A stretch of 16,248 bases of DNA from Pseudomonadota bacterium (GCA_023449855.1 JAEXHR010000049.1:1-16248); one strand, 5' to 3'; positions 6,424 through 14,767 are shown, counted from the stretch's first letter. Notes: a model not told the origin generated them from the sequence alone. Program-made: numbers and translations.

Positions 6424-7413
6424 ATGAGCCGCATCGTCCGTATCCACGAATATGGCGACGCCAGCGTCCTCAGGATTGAAGATGTGGCAGTCCCCGCTCC
6501 CGTGGCCGACGAAGTGCAGATCGCGGTGAAGGCGATAGGCATAAACCGCGCCGAGGTGATGTTCCGCAACCATGCCTACCTTCAGGAAGCCGAGTTCCCG
6601 AGCCGCCTTGGCTATGAGGCTGCCGGCACTGTCGTTACGGTCGGCGCCGACGTTACCGGGTTTGCGGAAGGCGAAGCCGTCAGCGTCATCCCCCCGCTCG
6701 ATATCGCGCGTTGGGGCACCTATGGCGAGGTCGCCAACGTGCCCGCCCGCCTCGTCGTCAAGCATCCGGCGGCGCTGTCGTTCGAGGAAGCGGCGGCCGT
6801 GTGGATGCAGTATGTCACCGCCTGGGGTGCACTGGTGGAGCAGGCGAAACTCGGCGAGGGCGATTTCGTCATCGTCACAGCTGCATCCAGCAGCGTCGGC
6901 CTTGCGGCCTTCCAGATTGCGCGGATGGTCGGCGCGACGGTAATCGCGACGACGCGTACCGGCGCCAAGCGCCAGGCCCTGATCGATGCCGGTGCGCATC
7001 ATGTCGTCGCGACCGGGGAAGAGGACCTGGTAGCGAGGGTGATGGAGATAACCGATGGTCAGGGTGCGCGCGTGGTGCTCGATCCGGTCGGAGGCCCGTT
7101 GTTCGAGCCGCTGACCGAGAGCATGGCACGCGGAGGCATCCTGCTCGAATATGGCGCGCTCAGCGGCGAACCGACGCCGTTCCCGTTGTTCTCCGTGCTG
7201 GGCAAGAGCCTCACGCTCAAGGGGTATCTCTACAGCGAGATCGTCTCGGACGATGCCGCCCTCGATCGCGCCAAGGCGTTCATCGTGGCGGGTCTGGAAT
7301 CGGGCGCGCTCAAGCCGCGGATCGCGCGCACTTTCCCGCTCGACGCCATCCAGGACGCTCACCGCTTCCTCGAATCGAACGACCAGATCGGCAAGGTCGT
7401 CGTTACGGTCTGA
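6424..7413 (+). CDS. Zinc-free quinone oxidoreductase-like MDR-family dehydrogenase
   Basis: This is a soluble NAD(P)H-dependent oxidoreductase of the medium-chain family, 329 residues, with AAGGAG just before its ATG. The GroES-like N-terminal domain carries GYEAAG (63-68), where zinc alcohol dehydrogenases have GHE, and there is no four-cysteine structural zinc loop, so it belongs with the zinc-free quinone reductase or enoyl reductase branch. The nucleotide-binding motif is AASSSVGLAAFQIA (153-166), and LDPVGGPLF follows in the Rossmann part. The C-terminal IGKVVVTV is typical. It is divergent from the TetR gene and shares its operator region, so it is probably induced when that repressor is released. 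Its substrate may be a quinone or an alpha,beta-unsaturated carbonyl; the sequence cannot decide. Confidence 0.9.
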   Translation: MSRIVRIHEYGDASVLRIEDVAVPAPVADEVQIAVKAIGINRAEVMFRNHAYLQEAEFPSRLGYEAAGTVVTVGADVTGFAEGEAVSVIPPLDIARWGTYGEVANVPARLVVKHPAALSFEEAAAVWMQYVTAWGALVEQAKLGEGDFVIVTAASSSVGLAAFQIARMVGATVIATTRTGAKRQALIDAGAHHVVATGEEDLVARVMEITDGQGARVVLDPVGGPLFEPLTESMARGGILLEYGALSGEPTPFPLFSVLGKSLTLKGYLYSEIVSDDAALDRAKAFIVAGLESGALKPRIARTFPLDAIQDAHRFLESNDQIGKVVVTV

Positions 7414-7424
7414 CCGGCATACCG

Positions 7425-7448
7425 GGGGGAGTGAGCGATCGCTCCCCC
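7425..7448 (+). terminator. GC-rich hairpin with GNRA tetraloop after the quinone oxidoreductase gene
   Basis: A 10-bp stem with one G-U pair (GGGGGAGTGA with TCGCTCCCCC) is closed by a GCGA tetraloop. It starts 11 bp after the oxidoreductase stop. No clear T-run follows (ACGAATTT), so it may end transcription poorly or stabilise the mRNA 3' end. It suggests that the next gene has its own promoter. Confidence 0.5.
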
Positions 7449-7515
7449 ACGAATTTGCGCTGACGCGACGGCCTCGCGCCAGCAATCAGTTTAACTCAAC
7501 GAGGGGTATCCCAAC

Positions 7516-8625
7516 ATGAAATCTCGCGCCGCTGTAGCCTTCGAGGCGGGCAAGCCACTCGAAATTGTCGAGATCGATGTCGCCCCACCCCGGAAAGGCG
7601 AAGTCCTCATACGGGTGACGCACACCGGTGTGTGCCACACCGACGCGTACACTCTGGCGGGGAGTGATCCGGAGGGTGTTTTCCCGGTGGTTCTGGGCCA
7701 CGAGGGCGCGGGCATCGTTGTCGAGGTCGGTGAAGGCGTCACCAGCGTCGTGCCGGGCGATCACGTGATTCCGCTCTACACCGCCGAATGCGGCAAGTGC
7801 GACTTCTGCCTGTCGGGCAAGACCAACCTGTGCGTCGCTGTCCGCGAAACGCAGGGCAAGGGCTTGATGCCCGATGGGACCACCCGCTTCTCGTATAATG
7901 GTCAGCCCCTCTATCATTACATGGGCTGTTCAACCTTCAGTGAATATACTGTCGTCGCCGAAGTCTCGCTCGCCAAGATCAATCCCGAGGCAAACCCCGA
8001 ACATGTCTGCCTGCTCGGATGCGGCGTCACGACCGGCATCGGCGCAGTCCACAATACCGCCAAGGTCCAGCCCGGAGACTCGGTCGCCGTGTTCGGCCTC
8101 GGCGGCATCGGCCTCGCGGCGATTCAGGGTGCGCGCCAGGCGAAGGCGGGTCGCATCATCGCCATCGACACCAATCCATCCAAGTTCGAGCTGGCACGCC
8201 AGTTCGGTGCGACCGAGTGCATCAACCCCAAGGACCATGACAAGCCTATCCAGCAAGTGCTGATCGAGATGACGGGCTGGGGCATCGATCATACCTTCGA
8301 GTGCATCGGCAACGTCCACGTCATGCGCGCCGCGCTTGAATCAGCGCACCGTGGCTGGGGTCAGTCGATCGTGATTGGCGTTGCCGGCGCGGGCGAGGAA
8401 ATCTCCACCCGACCATTCCAGCTCGTCACGGGCCGCGTATGGAAGGGGTCCGCTTTCGGTGGCGGCAAGGGACGGACACAGCTCCCCGGCATGGTCGAGG
8501 ACGCGATGAGAGGCGATATCGATCTGGCCCCATTCGTAACCCACACGATGGGTTTGGAGGAGATCAACGAGGCCTTCGCACTGATGCACGAAGGCAAGTC
8601 GATCCGCACGGTCATTCACTACTGA
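7516..8625 (+). CDS. frmA: S-(hydroxymethyl)glutathione dehydrogenase / class III alcohol dehydrogenase
   Basis: This enzyme oxidises the glutathione adduct of formaldehyde to S-formylglutathione with NAD+, and can also reduce S-nitrosoglutathione. It is 369 residues, the usual class III length. Catalytic zinc ligands are Cys40 (HTGVCHTD), His62 and Glu63 (LGHEGAG) and Cys169 (LLGCGVTTG). The structural zinc uses Cys92, Cys95, Cys98 and Cys106. The NAD site is FGLGGIGLAAIQGA, with Asp218 in AIDTNPSKFE marking NAD preference. GAGGGG precedes the ATG. Neither the usual regulator (frmR) nor S-formylglutathione hydrolase (frmB/fghA) is next to it; the gene stands between two hairpins and seems monocistronic. 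The hydrolase step must be encoded elsewhere. Confidence 0.95.
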   Translation: MKSRAAVAFEAGKPLEIVEIDVAPPRKGEVLIRVTHTGVCHTDAYTLAGSDPEGVFPVVLGHEGAGIVVEVGEGVTSVVPGDHVIPLYTAECGKCDFCLSGKTNLCVAVRETQGKGLMPDGTTRFSYNGQPLYHYMGCSTFSEYTVVAEVSLAKINPEANPEHVCLLGCGVTTGIGAVHNTAKVQPGDSVAVFGLGGIGLAAIQGARQAKAGRIIAIDTNPSKFELARQFGATECINPKDHDKPIQQVLIEMTGWGIDHTFECIGNVHVMRAALESAHRGWGQSIVIGVAGAGEEISTRPFQLVTGRVWKGSAFGGGKGRTQLPGMVEDAMRGDIDLAPFVTHTMGLEEINEAFALMHEGKSIRTVIHY

Positions 8626-8671
8626 CCCGTCGATCAGAAGCGGCGCGAGGCGCTCGGATCGACAACTCGGC

Positions 8672-8704
8672 CGTCATCATGGCTCGACCCCGGCCATGAT
8701 GACG
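8672..8704 (+). terminator. Perfect 12-bp inverted repeat after the formaldehyde dehydrogenase gene
   Basis: Arms CGTCATCATGGC and GCCATGATGACG pair perfectly around a 9-nt loop, 46 bp after the stop codon. No T-run follows, so it is either a factor-assisted terminator or an mRNA-stabilising hairpin. The remainder of the gap to 9018 shows no gene and no strong promoter by eye. Confidence 0.55.
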
Positions 8705-9018
8705 CGCGCTCTGGCAAATGGGCAACGCGTCGCGATGCGGTAACAAGCGCCGAAGTGCGGTCGTTACATGCCGATAGCGGCACGGACCAGGGCCGCCTGG
8801 CCCAGGCGCTTACCAGCGGAGTGTGTGTGGCCTCGTCGCCAGACCCAACGGGAAAAATCGTTTTGTCGTAACCTTTGTCTAATGCTGGAAAAATATTTCA
8901 AAGGTGCCGAACATCGGGCCAGCCTGGCCGTTGGATGTATTGAGTCGGAAATGCATTCATCTGTTACCCGACTGTGATGAACCACTGACCGCACGGGCGT
9001 ATAGGGCAGAAGACTGAA

Positions 9019-11679
9019 TTGAAGAGCAAGGATATTCACGCGACGACGCCGGCCACCGATCATGGGCATACGGGGGCGCCCGCTTGCGTGCAGGTTCGCG
9101 GCGCACGCCAGAATAACCTCAAAAATGTTGACGTCGATGTGCCGCGCAACGCCTTCGTGGTGTTCACCGGCATATCGGGCTCGGGCAAGTCATCGCTCGC
9201 GTTCGGCACCCTTTATGCCGAAGCCCAGCGGCGTTATCTGGAATCGGTTGCGCCTTATGCCCGTCGCCTGATCGACCAGGCCGGCGTGCCGGAGGTCGAC
9301 GCGATCGACGGTTTGCCGCCTGCGGTCGCCTTGCAGCAGCAGCGCGGCTCGGCCAACGCGCGATCCTCGGTCGGCAGCGTGACGACGCTCTCTAGCCTGG
9401 TGCGAATGCTTTATTCGCGCGTCGGCGAATATCCGCGCCATCAGCCGATGCTCTATGCGGAGGATTTCTCCCCCAACACGGTCGCCGGCGCCTGCCCGAC
9501 CTGTCACGGCATCGGGCGCGTCTATGACGCGACCGAAGAAACGATGGTGCCCGACGACACGCTGACGATCCGGGAACGCGCAGTCGCCGCTTGGCCGGCG
9601 GCATGGCATGGCCAGAATCTGCGCGATATCCTCGTGTCGCTCGGCTATAACGTCGACACGCCGTGGCGCGATCTGCCGAAGAAGGATCGCGACTGGATTC
9701 TCTTTACCGACGAGGCGCCGACGGTGCCGGTCTATGCGGGCCTGACGCCCGAACAGACCCGCGTGGCGCTGAAGCGCCGCATGGAACCGAGCTATCAGGG
9801 CACCTTCACCGGCGCGCGCCGCTATGTGCTGGAAACCTTCGCCAACACGAAAAGCGCGCTGATGAAGAAGCGCGTCTCGCAATACATCATCGGACGCGAT
9901 TGCCCGACCTGCGACGGCAAGCGCCTGAAGCGCGAAGCCCTGTCCGTAAAGTTCGCGGGCCTCGACATCGCCGAGTTCGGCGATCTGACGGTGTTGAAAC
10001 TCCGGGACTTGCTCACGCCCGTCGCGCATGGCGAATATGGGGGCGCCGCGGCGGTCCCGAAGAGCCATGTCCTCGGCAAGGCGGCCCGCGATGCGGCGGT
10101 CGAACGGCGGGTCGCGGCAGGAGGTTCGGCGCACAAGAGCGCGCCCGACGTACGCCGCACGCCCAATCTCTCCGACGAGAAGCGGATCGCCGCCCAACGC
10201 CTTGCCTGCGAATTGATCGAGCGGCTAGAGCCGCTGATCGATCTTGGCCTTGGCTACATTTCGCTCGACCGCAGCACGCCGACGCTTTCCTCCGGAGAGC
10301 TGCAGCGCTTGCGGCTTGCCACGCAATTGTCGTCACAGCTTTTCGGCGTGGTCTATGTGCTTGACGAACCTTCGGCAGGGTTGCACCCGGCAGATGGCGA
10401 AGCCTTGCTCACCATCCTCGAGCGTCTCAAGGCTGCGGGCAACTCCCTGTTCGTCGTCGAACATGATCTCGACGTGATCCGCCGCGCGGAATGGCTCGTC
10501 GATGTCGGGCCAGGAGCCGGGGAAAAGGGCGGTGAAGTCCTCTACAGCGGGCCGATAGAGGGGCTTGCCAACGTCGAGACTTCGATCACCCGCCGCTACC
10601 TGTTCGCAGAGCCGCTCCGCAGTGAGCACACACCGCGCGATGCCAAGGCATGGCTACGCCTGGAAGGGATCAGGCGGAACAATCTCCATGGTCTCGACGT
10701 CGAGTTTCCCATCGGCTGCTTCACCGCTGTCACCGGCGTTTCGGGATCGGGCAAATCCAGTCTTGTCAGTCAGGCGCTGCCCGAGCTCGTCACGGAACAC
10801 CTCGGCGGCTCCCCCGTGGCCGAGGAGGAGGATATCGATCCGCTGCTCGATGTTGCGCAGAACGACACTGAAGGACGCATTGTCGCAGGCATGGAGCATG
10901 TTCGCAGGCTGGTGCGGGTCGATCAGAAGCCGATCGGCCGCACGCCGCGCTCGAACCTATCCACCTACAGCGGCATGTTCGACCATGTGCGACGGATCTT
11001 CGCTGATACGCCGCTCGCCCGCCGGCGGCACTACAGCCCGGGAAGGTTCTCGTTCAACGTCGCGCAAGGCCGCTGCCCTGTGTGCGAGGGCGAGGGATAC
11101 GTCATGGTGGAGCTGCTGTTCCTGCCGAGCGTTTTTGCCCCGTGCTCGACCTGTCATGGCTCTCGCTACAACCCGCAAACGCTCGAAGTCGAATGGAACG
11201 GGCGCAATATCGCCCAGGTGCTCGAACTGACGGTCGACGATGCGTGCGATTTCTTCGCTGGCGAGGCATCTGTGATGCGCTCCCTCGACGTGTTGCGGGA
11301 GATCGGTCTTGGTTATCTGAGGCTCGGTCAGCCGGCGACCGAGCTGTCTGGCGGGGAGGCGCAGCGCATCAAGCTGGCGACTGAACTGCAACGCGCTCAA
11401 CGCGGCAACACGATCTACATCCTCGACGAGCCAACTTCGGGACTTCACCCCTCCGATGGCGACCGGCTGATGCGACACCTGCGGGGCCTCGTAGAAGCCG
11501 GCAATACCGTCGTAGTCGTCGAACATGACATGCGCGCCATCACACAGGCGGACTGGATCATCGACCTGGGACCGGGGGCCGGGGAAGATGGGGGCCGTAT
11601 CGTTGCCAGCGGCGTCCCTGGCGTCGTTGCGGAAGCGGAAGGCAGTCTCACCGCCCGCTATCTCAAGGCGGCGCTGTAG
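9019..11679 (+). CDS. UvrA-like ABC ATPase lacking the UvrB-binding domain (UvrA2-type paralogue)
   Basis: UvrA proteins are cytoplasmic DNA-damage-sensing ATPases. Here 886 residues hold two complete ABC modules: Walker A GISGSGKSS (51-59) and GVSGSGKSS (573-581), signatures LSSGELQR (423-430) and LSGGEAQR (776-783), and Walker B VLDEPSAGLHP and ILDEPTSGLHP. Zinc cysteines are present as C-x-x-C pairs at 159/162, 295/298, 686/689 and 709/712. Between SRVGEYPRH (about 133-141) and FSPNTVAGACPTC (150-162) only a few residues remain, where canonical UvrA has roughly 100 or more forming the UvrB-binding domain. This explains the length and points to the UvrA2 class. TTG at 9019 is the first possible start after an in-frame stop at 8986. 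Such proteins are linked with tolerance of damage or drugs, but the role here is not shown. Confidence 0.92.
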   Translation: MKSKDIHATTPATDHGHTGAPACVQVRGARQNNLKNVDVDVPRNAFVVFTGISGSGKSSLAFGTLYAEAQRRYLESVAPYARRLIDQAGVPEVDAIDGLPPAVALQQQRGSANARSSVGSVTTLSSLVRMLYSRVGEYPRHQPMLYAEDFSPNTVAGACPTCHGIGRVYDATEETMVPDDTLTIRERAVAAWPAAWHGQNLRDILVSLGYNVDTPWRDLPKKDRDWILFTDEAPTVPVYAGLTPEQTRVALKRRMEPSYQGTFTGARRYVLETFANTKSALMKKRVSQYIIGRDCPTCDGKRLKREALSVKFAGLDIAEFGDLTVLKLRDLLTPVAHGEYGGAAAVPKSHVLGKAARDAAVERRVAAGGSAHKSAPDVRRTPNLSDEKRIAAQRLACELIERLEPLIDLGLGYISLDRSTPTLSSGELQRLRLATQLSSQLFGVVYVLDEPSAGLHPADGEALLTILERLKAAGNSLFVVEHDLDVIRRAEWLVDVGPGAGEKGGEVLYSGPIEGLANVETSITRRYLFAEPLRSEHTPRDAKAWLRLEGIRRNNLHGLDVEFPIGCFTAVTGVSGSGKSSLVSQALPELVTEHLGGSPVAEEEDIDPLLDVAQNDTEGRIVAGMEHVRRLVRVDQKPIGRTPRSNLSTYSGMFDHVRRIFADTPLARRRHYSPGRFSFNVAQGRCPVCEGEGYVMVELLFLPSVFAPCSTCHGSRYNPQTLEVEWNGRNIAQVLELTVDDACDFFAGEASVMRSLDVLREIGLGYLRLGQPATELSGGEAQRIKLATELQRAQRGNTIYILDEPTSGLHPSDGDRLMRHLRGLVEAGNTVVVVEHDMRAITQADWIIDLGPGAGEDGGRIVASGVPGVVAEAEGSLTARYLKAAL

Positions 11680-11836
11680 GTCGTAAATCTGGCCGAACGC
11701 ACGTTCGATCAGGTGCATCTCAATCACACGTTGGGTTGGGTCGAATCTGGAAGTGGGAGCCGGCGATGTGTCACCGCGGTTGGCGCGGCTTAGGGTTTGG
11801 GTGCCCGTCAGGTGCGCCGTGTTCGTGTGATACGCG

Positions 11837-11873
11837 GCGTGGCGGACGGCCAATCGCTGGCCATCCGCCACGC
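11837..11873. terminator. Long hairpin between convergent genes, probable two-way terminator
   Basis: A 16-bp stem with one mismatch (outer arms GCGTGGCGGA and TCCGCCACGC) and a 5-nt loop lies between the UvrA-like gene (plus, ending 11679) and the DJ-1/PfpI-type gene (minus, ending 11936). The plus-strand side is followed by TTGCTTT. The position fits a shared terminator, although its distance of nearly 160 bp from the UvrA-like stop is long; it could also be a dispersed intergenic repeat. Confidence 0.55.
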
Positions 11874-11935
11874 TTGCTTTGTGCGGACCTTCTCCAGGGA
11901 GAGGGCCCTCACATGGTTCGTCGAAACGCCCCGCC

Positions 11936-12505
11936 TTAATTCCCTGCTGCGGGCGCTGCGCCGACATCTTCTGCGATTTCCTCAACGAGTTTGGCGCAGA
12001 AGGCGGGCAAATCATTGGGATCGCGGCTGGTAACAAGGCCGTTGTCGACCACGACTTCCTCATTGGTCCATGCACCGCCGGCGTTCTCGATATCGACCTT
12101 CAGCGTCGGGTAGGACGTCAAGGTGCGACCCTCAAGCACGCCCGCCTCGATCAATGTCCAAGGTGCATGGCATATAGCCGCAACAGGTTTTTTCTGATCG
12201 AAGAAAGCCCGGATGAAAGCAATTGCCTCGACGTTGCCGCGCAGCTTGTCGGCACCGACAGTCCCTCCGGGCACAACAAGTCCGTCAAAATCGTCGGCTT
12301 TCACCTCGGAAAACGTCTTGTCGATAGTATAGCTGGCGCCCTCGTCAAGATCGCCATTGACTGTGCGAGCCTTGCCCGGTTCAAAACTGACCACGGTCAC
12401 TTTGCCACCAGCGTCCTCGACAGCTTGCTTGGGCTTCGAGAATTCTGGTTCTTCCGTCCCACGGGGTGCGATCAGAATGGCAATGGATTTGCCTTCCAAA
12501 GTCAT
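11936..12505 (-). CDS. DJ-1/PfpI-family protein (type 1 glutamine amidotransferase-like)
   Basis: The product is 189 residues, a full-length single-domain member. The nucleophile elbow is AAICHAPWTLIEAGV with Cys112 and His113. The acidic partner probably lies in RGTEEPEF (Glu18-Glu21), and DGLVVPGG (74-81) is the usual strand before the active site. Family members act as glyoxalase III or protein/nucleotide deglycases against methylglyoxal and glyoxal, or as chaperones or proteases; YhbO/YajL and PfpI are known relatives. The exact activity cannot be told. It is 31 bp downstream of the formaldehyde dehydrogenase-type gene on the same strand, so the two are probably cotranscribed, joining dicarbonyl and aldehyde defence in one unit. 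Confidence 0.88.
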   Translation of the reverse strand: MTLEGKSIAILIAPRGTEEPEFSKPKQAVEDAGGKVTVVSFEPGKARTVNGDLDEGASYTIDKTFSEVKADDFDGLVVPGGTVGADKLRGNVEAIAFIRAFFDQKKPVAAICHAPWTLIEAGVLEGRTLTSYPTLKVDIENAGGAWTNEEVVVDNGLVTSRDPNDLPAFCAKLVEEIAEDVGAAPAAGN

Positions 12506-12536
12506 AATTTATTTCCTATTCCGTCGAAGACTAAGG

Positions 12537-13676
12537 TCAGGTGCCCGGCTTGAGCACGACCTTCGTCCAGCCAGCGTCGCGCTCGTCAAAATGCTTGTAG
12601 GCGTCTGGTGCCTGATCAAGCGGCAGTCGGTGCGAGATGATTTGGGCAGGATTGGCCCGGCCTTGCTCGATAAGCTTCATCAGTCGCCGGTTGTAGTGCT
12701 TTACATTGCACTGGCCGGTGCCGATCTTCTGGCCCTTGAACCAGAAGTTGCCGAAGTCGAACGCCATCTTGCCTTCCTTCTGGAGATCGTCGGGCGCGTT
12801 CGGGTCTTCCGGAATGAACACGCCGACGACGCCGATTCCGCCGGTGGCCTTCGTGCTTTTGACGAGGCAGTTCATCGTGTAGTTGCTGCGCTCCTTGCCG
12901 TGGCGATCGCAACACTGATACCCGACCGCCTCGACCCCGCGGTCGGTCCCGAGGCCGCTGGTCGCGTCAAGGATCTGCTGGGCGGGATCGCCCTTGCGCA
13001 TGTCGATCGGAATAGCGCCCATCGCCTTGGCCAGTTTCAGGCGGTCATCGTGAGAATCGACCACGAAGATCTGAGAGGCACCGCGGATCTCGGCTGAGTG
13101 CGCGGCCATCAAACCGACCGGACCGGCGCCGTAGATCGCGATGCTTTCGCCAGGCAGGAAACCCGACAGTTCGACGCCATGCCAACCGGTGGGGAAGATG
13201 TCGGAGAGCATGACATAGTCATCCTCCTTCTCCTCAGCGTCCTCAGGCAGTTTCAGACAATTGAAGTCCGCATAAGGAACGCGCATCAACTCGGCCTGAC
13301 CACCTTGCCACGGACCCATCTCGGCAAAGCCATACGCTGCGCCGGCGGTTCCAGGGTTGGTGGTGAGGCAGAAACCCGTCAAACCGCGTTCGCAATTTTC
13401 GCAGAAACCGCAACCGACATTGAACGGCATGCACACGCGATCGCCCTTCTTGATACGATCTACCGCAGAGCCGACTTCGATGACCTCGCCAAGGTTTTCG
13501 TGACCGAAGACCCTGCCCTTCTCGAAGCTGGTACGGCCCTCATACATGTGAAGGTCCGACCCGCAGATATTGGTCGTGGTCAGCCGGATGATAACATCGG
13601 TCTGCTTTTCGATCTTGGGATCATCGATGGTGCTGACAGAAACATCTTTGGGCCCGTTGTACACGACAGCTTTCAC
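12537..13676 (-). CDS. Glutathione-independent formaldehyde dehydrogenase-type zinc alcohol dehydrogenase
   Basis: This is a zinc medium-chain dehydrogenase of 379 residues, like the glutathione-independent formaldehyde dehydrogenases (Pseudomonas putida type). Catalytic zinc ligands include Cys38 (NICGSDLHMYEG) and His59-Glu60 (FGHENLGEV). Structural zinc Cys are 89, 92, 95 and 103 (CGFCENCERGLTGFC). The nucleotide site is IYGAGPVGLMAAHSAEI, with VVDSHDDRL giving the NAD-specific Asp. An insert-rich middle part (VEAVGYQCCDRHGKE) is typical of this subfamily, where the nicotinamide cofactor stays tightly bound and dismutation of aldehydes is possible. The start is GTG at 13676, with AAGGA about nine bases upstream. 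The next gene downstream is the DJ-1/PfpI-type gene. Short-chain aldehydes other than formaldehyde may be the true substrate. Confidence 0.88.
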   Translation of the reverse strand: MKAVVYNGPKDVSVSTIDDPKIEKQTDVIIRLTTTNICGSDLHMYEGRTSFEKGRVFGHENLGEVIEVGSAVDRIKKGDRVCMPFNVGCGFCENCERGLTGFCLTTNPGTAGAAYGFAEMGPWQGGQAELMRVPYADFNCLKLPEDAEEKEDDYVMLSDIFPTGWHGVELSGFLPGESIAIYGAGPVGLMAAHSAEIRGASQIFVVDSHDDRLKLAKAMGAIPIDMRKGDPAQQILDATSGLGTDRGVEAVGYQCCDRHGKERSNYTMNCLVKSTKATGGIGVVGVFIPEDPNAPDDLQKEGKMAFDFGNFWFKGQKIGTGQCNVKHYNRRLMKLIEQGRANPAQIISHRLPLDQAPDAYKHFDERDAGWTKVVLKPGT

Positions 13677-13903
13677 GGATCTTTTCCTTTCGCAACTCTT
13701 CTCAACGCGTCATCAAATCGACAGCTTGGTGATCCGGTCCATCGCAACGGCGGACGACATCGCACCCTTCCAAGTGATCTCAGTTTCCTGAACCTTCTGC
13801 CATCTGAGAGGTTCCTACCCGTATGGCCGTCCCGGGATCGATTTATTGCGGTTTTCTGAATAACTGGGCCAGAACAGCCGAATAACGCGCTAAATGGAGG
13901 CGA

Positions 13904-13918
13904 CCCGCGCCGCGCGGG
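13904..13918 (-). terminator. Short GC hairpin downstream of the GlcG-like gene
   Basis: CCCGCG and CGCGGG pair around a 3-nt loop, about 29 bp after the stop of the GlcG-like gene on the minus strand. A weak T-bearing stretch follows on that strand. It may end the upstream transcript before the formaldehyde dehydrogenase-type gene. In DNA this GC-rich such hairpins arise often. Confidence 0.3.
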
Positions 13919-13946
13919 AGGCACGCCCGGCGCCGCGCTCCAAGAC

Positions 13947-14366
13947 TCAGCCGCGCGCGAACGCCTGCGCCGCCGCCTCGGCCACGCCCTGGTCTTGCTT
14001 GCCGGTGCCGCCCGACACGCGTACCGCGCCGATCACCGTCTCGCCCTCCTTTATCGGCACGCCCCCGGCGAAGATCATCACCTTGCCGTCGTCGGAGGCA
14101 TGGATGCCGTAGAAGTCGGCGCCCGGCTGGTCGAGGTTCGCCAGCGCCTTGGTCTCGACGTCGAACGCGCGCGCCGTCCACGCCTTGCCGATCGCGATGT
14201 CGACGCTGCCGCGCCACGCATCGTCCATCCGCGCGAACGCTAGGAGGCAGCCGCCCGCGTCCACCACCGCGATGTTCATCGGGTTGCCGATCCGCTCGGC
14301 CTCCGCGATCCCCAAATCGATGATCGTCCGCGCGTCGTTCAGGTCGAGCGTCTGGGTGGTGCGCAT
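13947..14366 (-). CDS. GlcG/HbpS-family heme-degrading-domain protein
   Basis: The ATG at 14366 is preferred because GGAG lies seven bases before it and family members begin here; the upstream 22 codons of the open frame look non-coding. The product is 139 residues, the family length. Typical features are ARTIIDLGIAEAERIG at the N-terminus, the central MNIAVVDAGGCLLAFARMDDAW (30-51), KAWTARAF, and the C-terminal GGVPIKEGETVIGAVRVSGG. HbpS-like members bind heme or are secreted sensors; GlcG is encoded with glycolate oxidase but its role is unclear. No signal peptide is visible, so this one is probably cytoplasmic. No glycolate or heme genes are nearby, so the function stays open. Confidence 0.88.
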   Translation of the reverse strand: MRTTQTLDLNDARTIIDLGIAEAERIGNPMNIAVVDAGGCLLAFARMDDAWRGSVDIAIGKAWTARAFDVETKALANLDQPGADFYGIHASDDGKVMIFAGGVPIKEGETVIGAVRVSGGTGKQDQGVAEAAAQAFARG

Positions 14367-14473
14367 GGAGTATCTCCGTGGCCGGTTCGGGGAAAGCCGC
14401 TCAACGCACGCCGCCGCGCCCGGGCCCCCCACGCGGGCGATGAGAGCGACGCGCTAGGGTGCCGACCGCTCGG

Positions 14474-14767
14474 CTATTTCGCGGCCAGCAGGGTGAACTT
14501 GTGAATCTGCGGCGGTTCAGAAAACAGTTCTTCTGCCTTGTCCATCAGTGCGGCGGCAACCTTGCCGTCAAGATGGGCCTGCCGATCCTCCTCCGTGTCG
14601 AACGTATCGAAGATCGCGTACGCACCGGGACCTTCCTCGATCGCATACCAGGTCAGAGTGCCCGGCTCAGCTTGAACGAGCGGCAATGCCGAGGTCAGGA
14701 AATCGGCGACATCGCGCTCTTTTCCGGGCTTGGCCTTCAGTGGTACATACAGGGCAAGTTTGGGCAT
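14474..14767 (-). CDS. Antibiotic-biosynthesis-monooxygenase (ABM) domain protein, putative quinol monooxygenase
   Basis: The product is 97 residues, a single ABM domain of the usual size. GAGGAGTG precedes the ATG. The fold is a dimeric ferredoxin-like barrel; the core motifs are LYVPLKAKPGKERDVADFL at the start, EPGTLTWYAIEE in the second strand region, and YAIFDTFDTEEDRQAHLDG before the last helix. YgiN-like members oxidise quinols without a cofactor, but many ABM proteins have no known activity. It lies about 110 bp downstream of a short-chain dehydrogenase on the same strand and may share its transcript; a quinone or aromatic substrate for the pair is possible but not shown. Confidence 0.88.
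   Translation of the reverse strand: MPKLALYVPLKAKPGKERDVADFLTSALPLVQAEPGTLTWYAIEEGPGAYAIFDTFDTEEDRQAHLDGKVAAALMDKAEELFSEPPQIHKFTLLAAK

Noticed and set aside
6388..7485. Long minus-strand open frame of 365 codons opposite the quinone oxidoreductase
   Set aside because: It mirrors a strong MDR-family gene; such long antisense frames are common in GC-rich genomes, and its Arg/Asp/His-rich product has no domain.
9190..10197. Minus-strand open frame of 335 codons opposite the UvrA-like gene
   Set aside because: The UvrA-like frame has all catalytic motifs; the antisense product is low-complexity and without motifs.
10957..12075. Minus-strand open frame of 372 codons spanning the UvrA-like end and the DJ-1 gene end
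   Set aside because: It overlaps two well-supported genes and crosses a strong hairpin; no family features.
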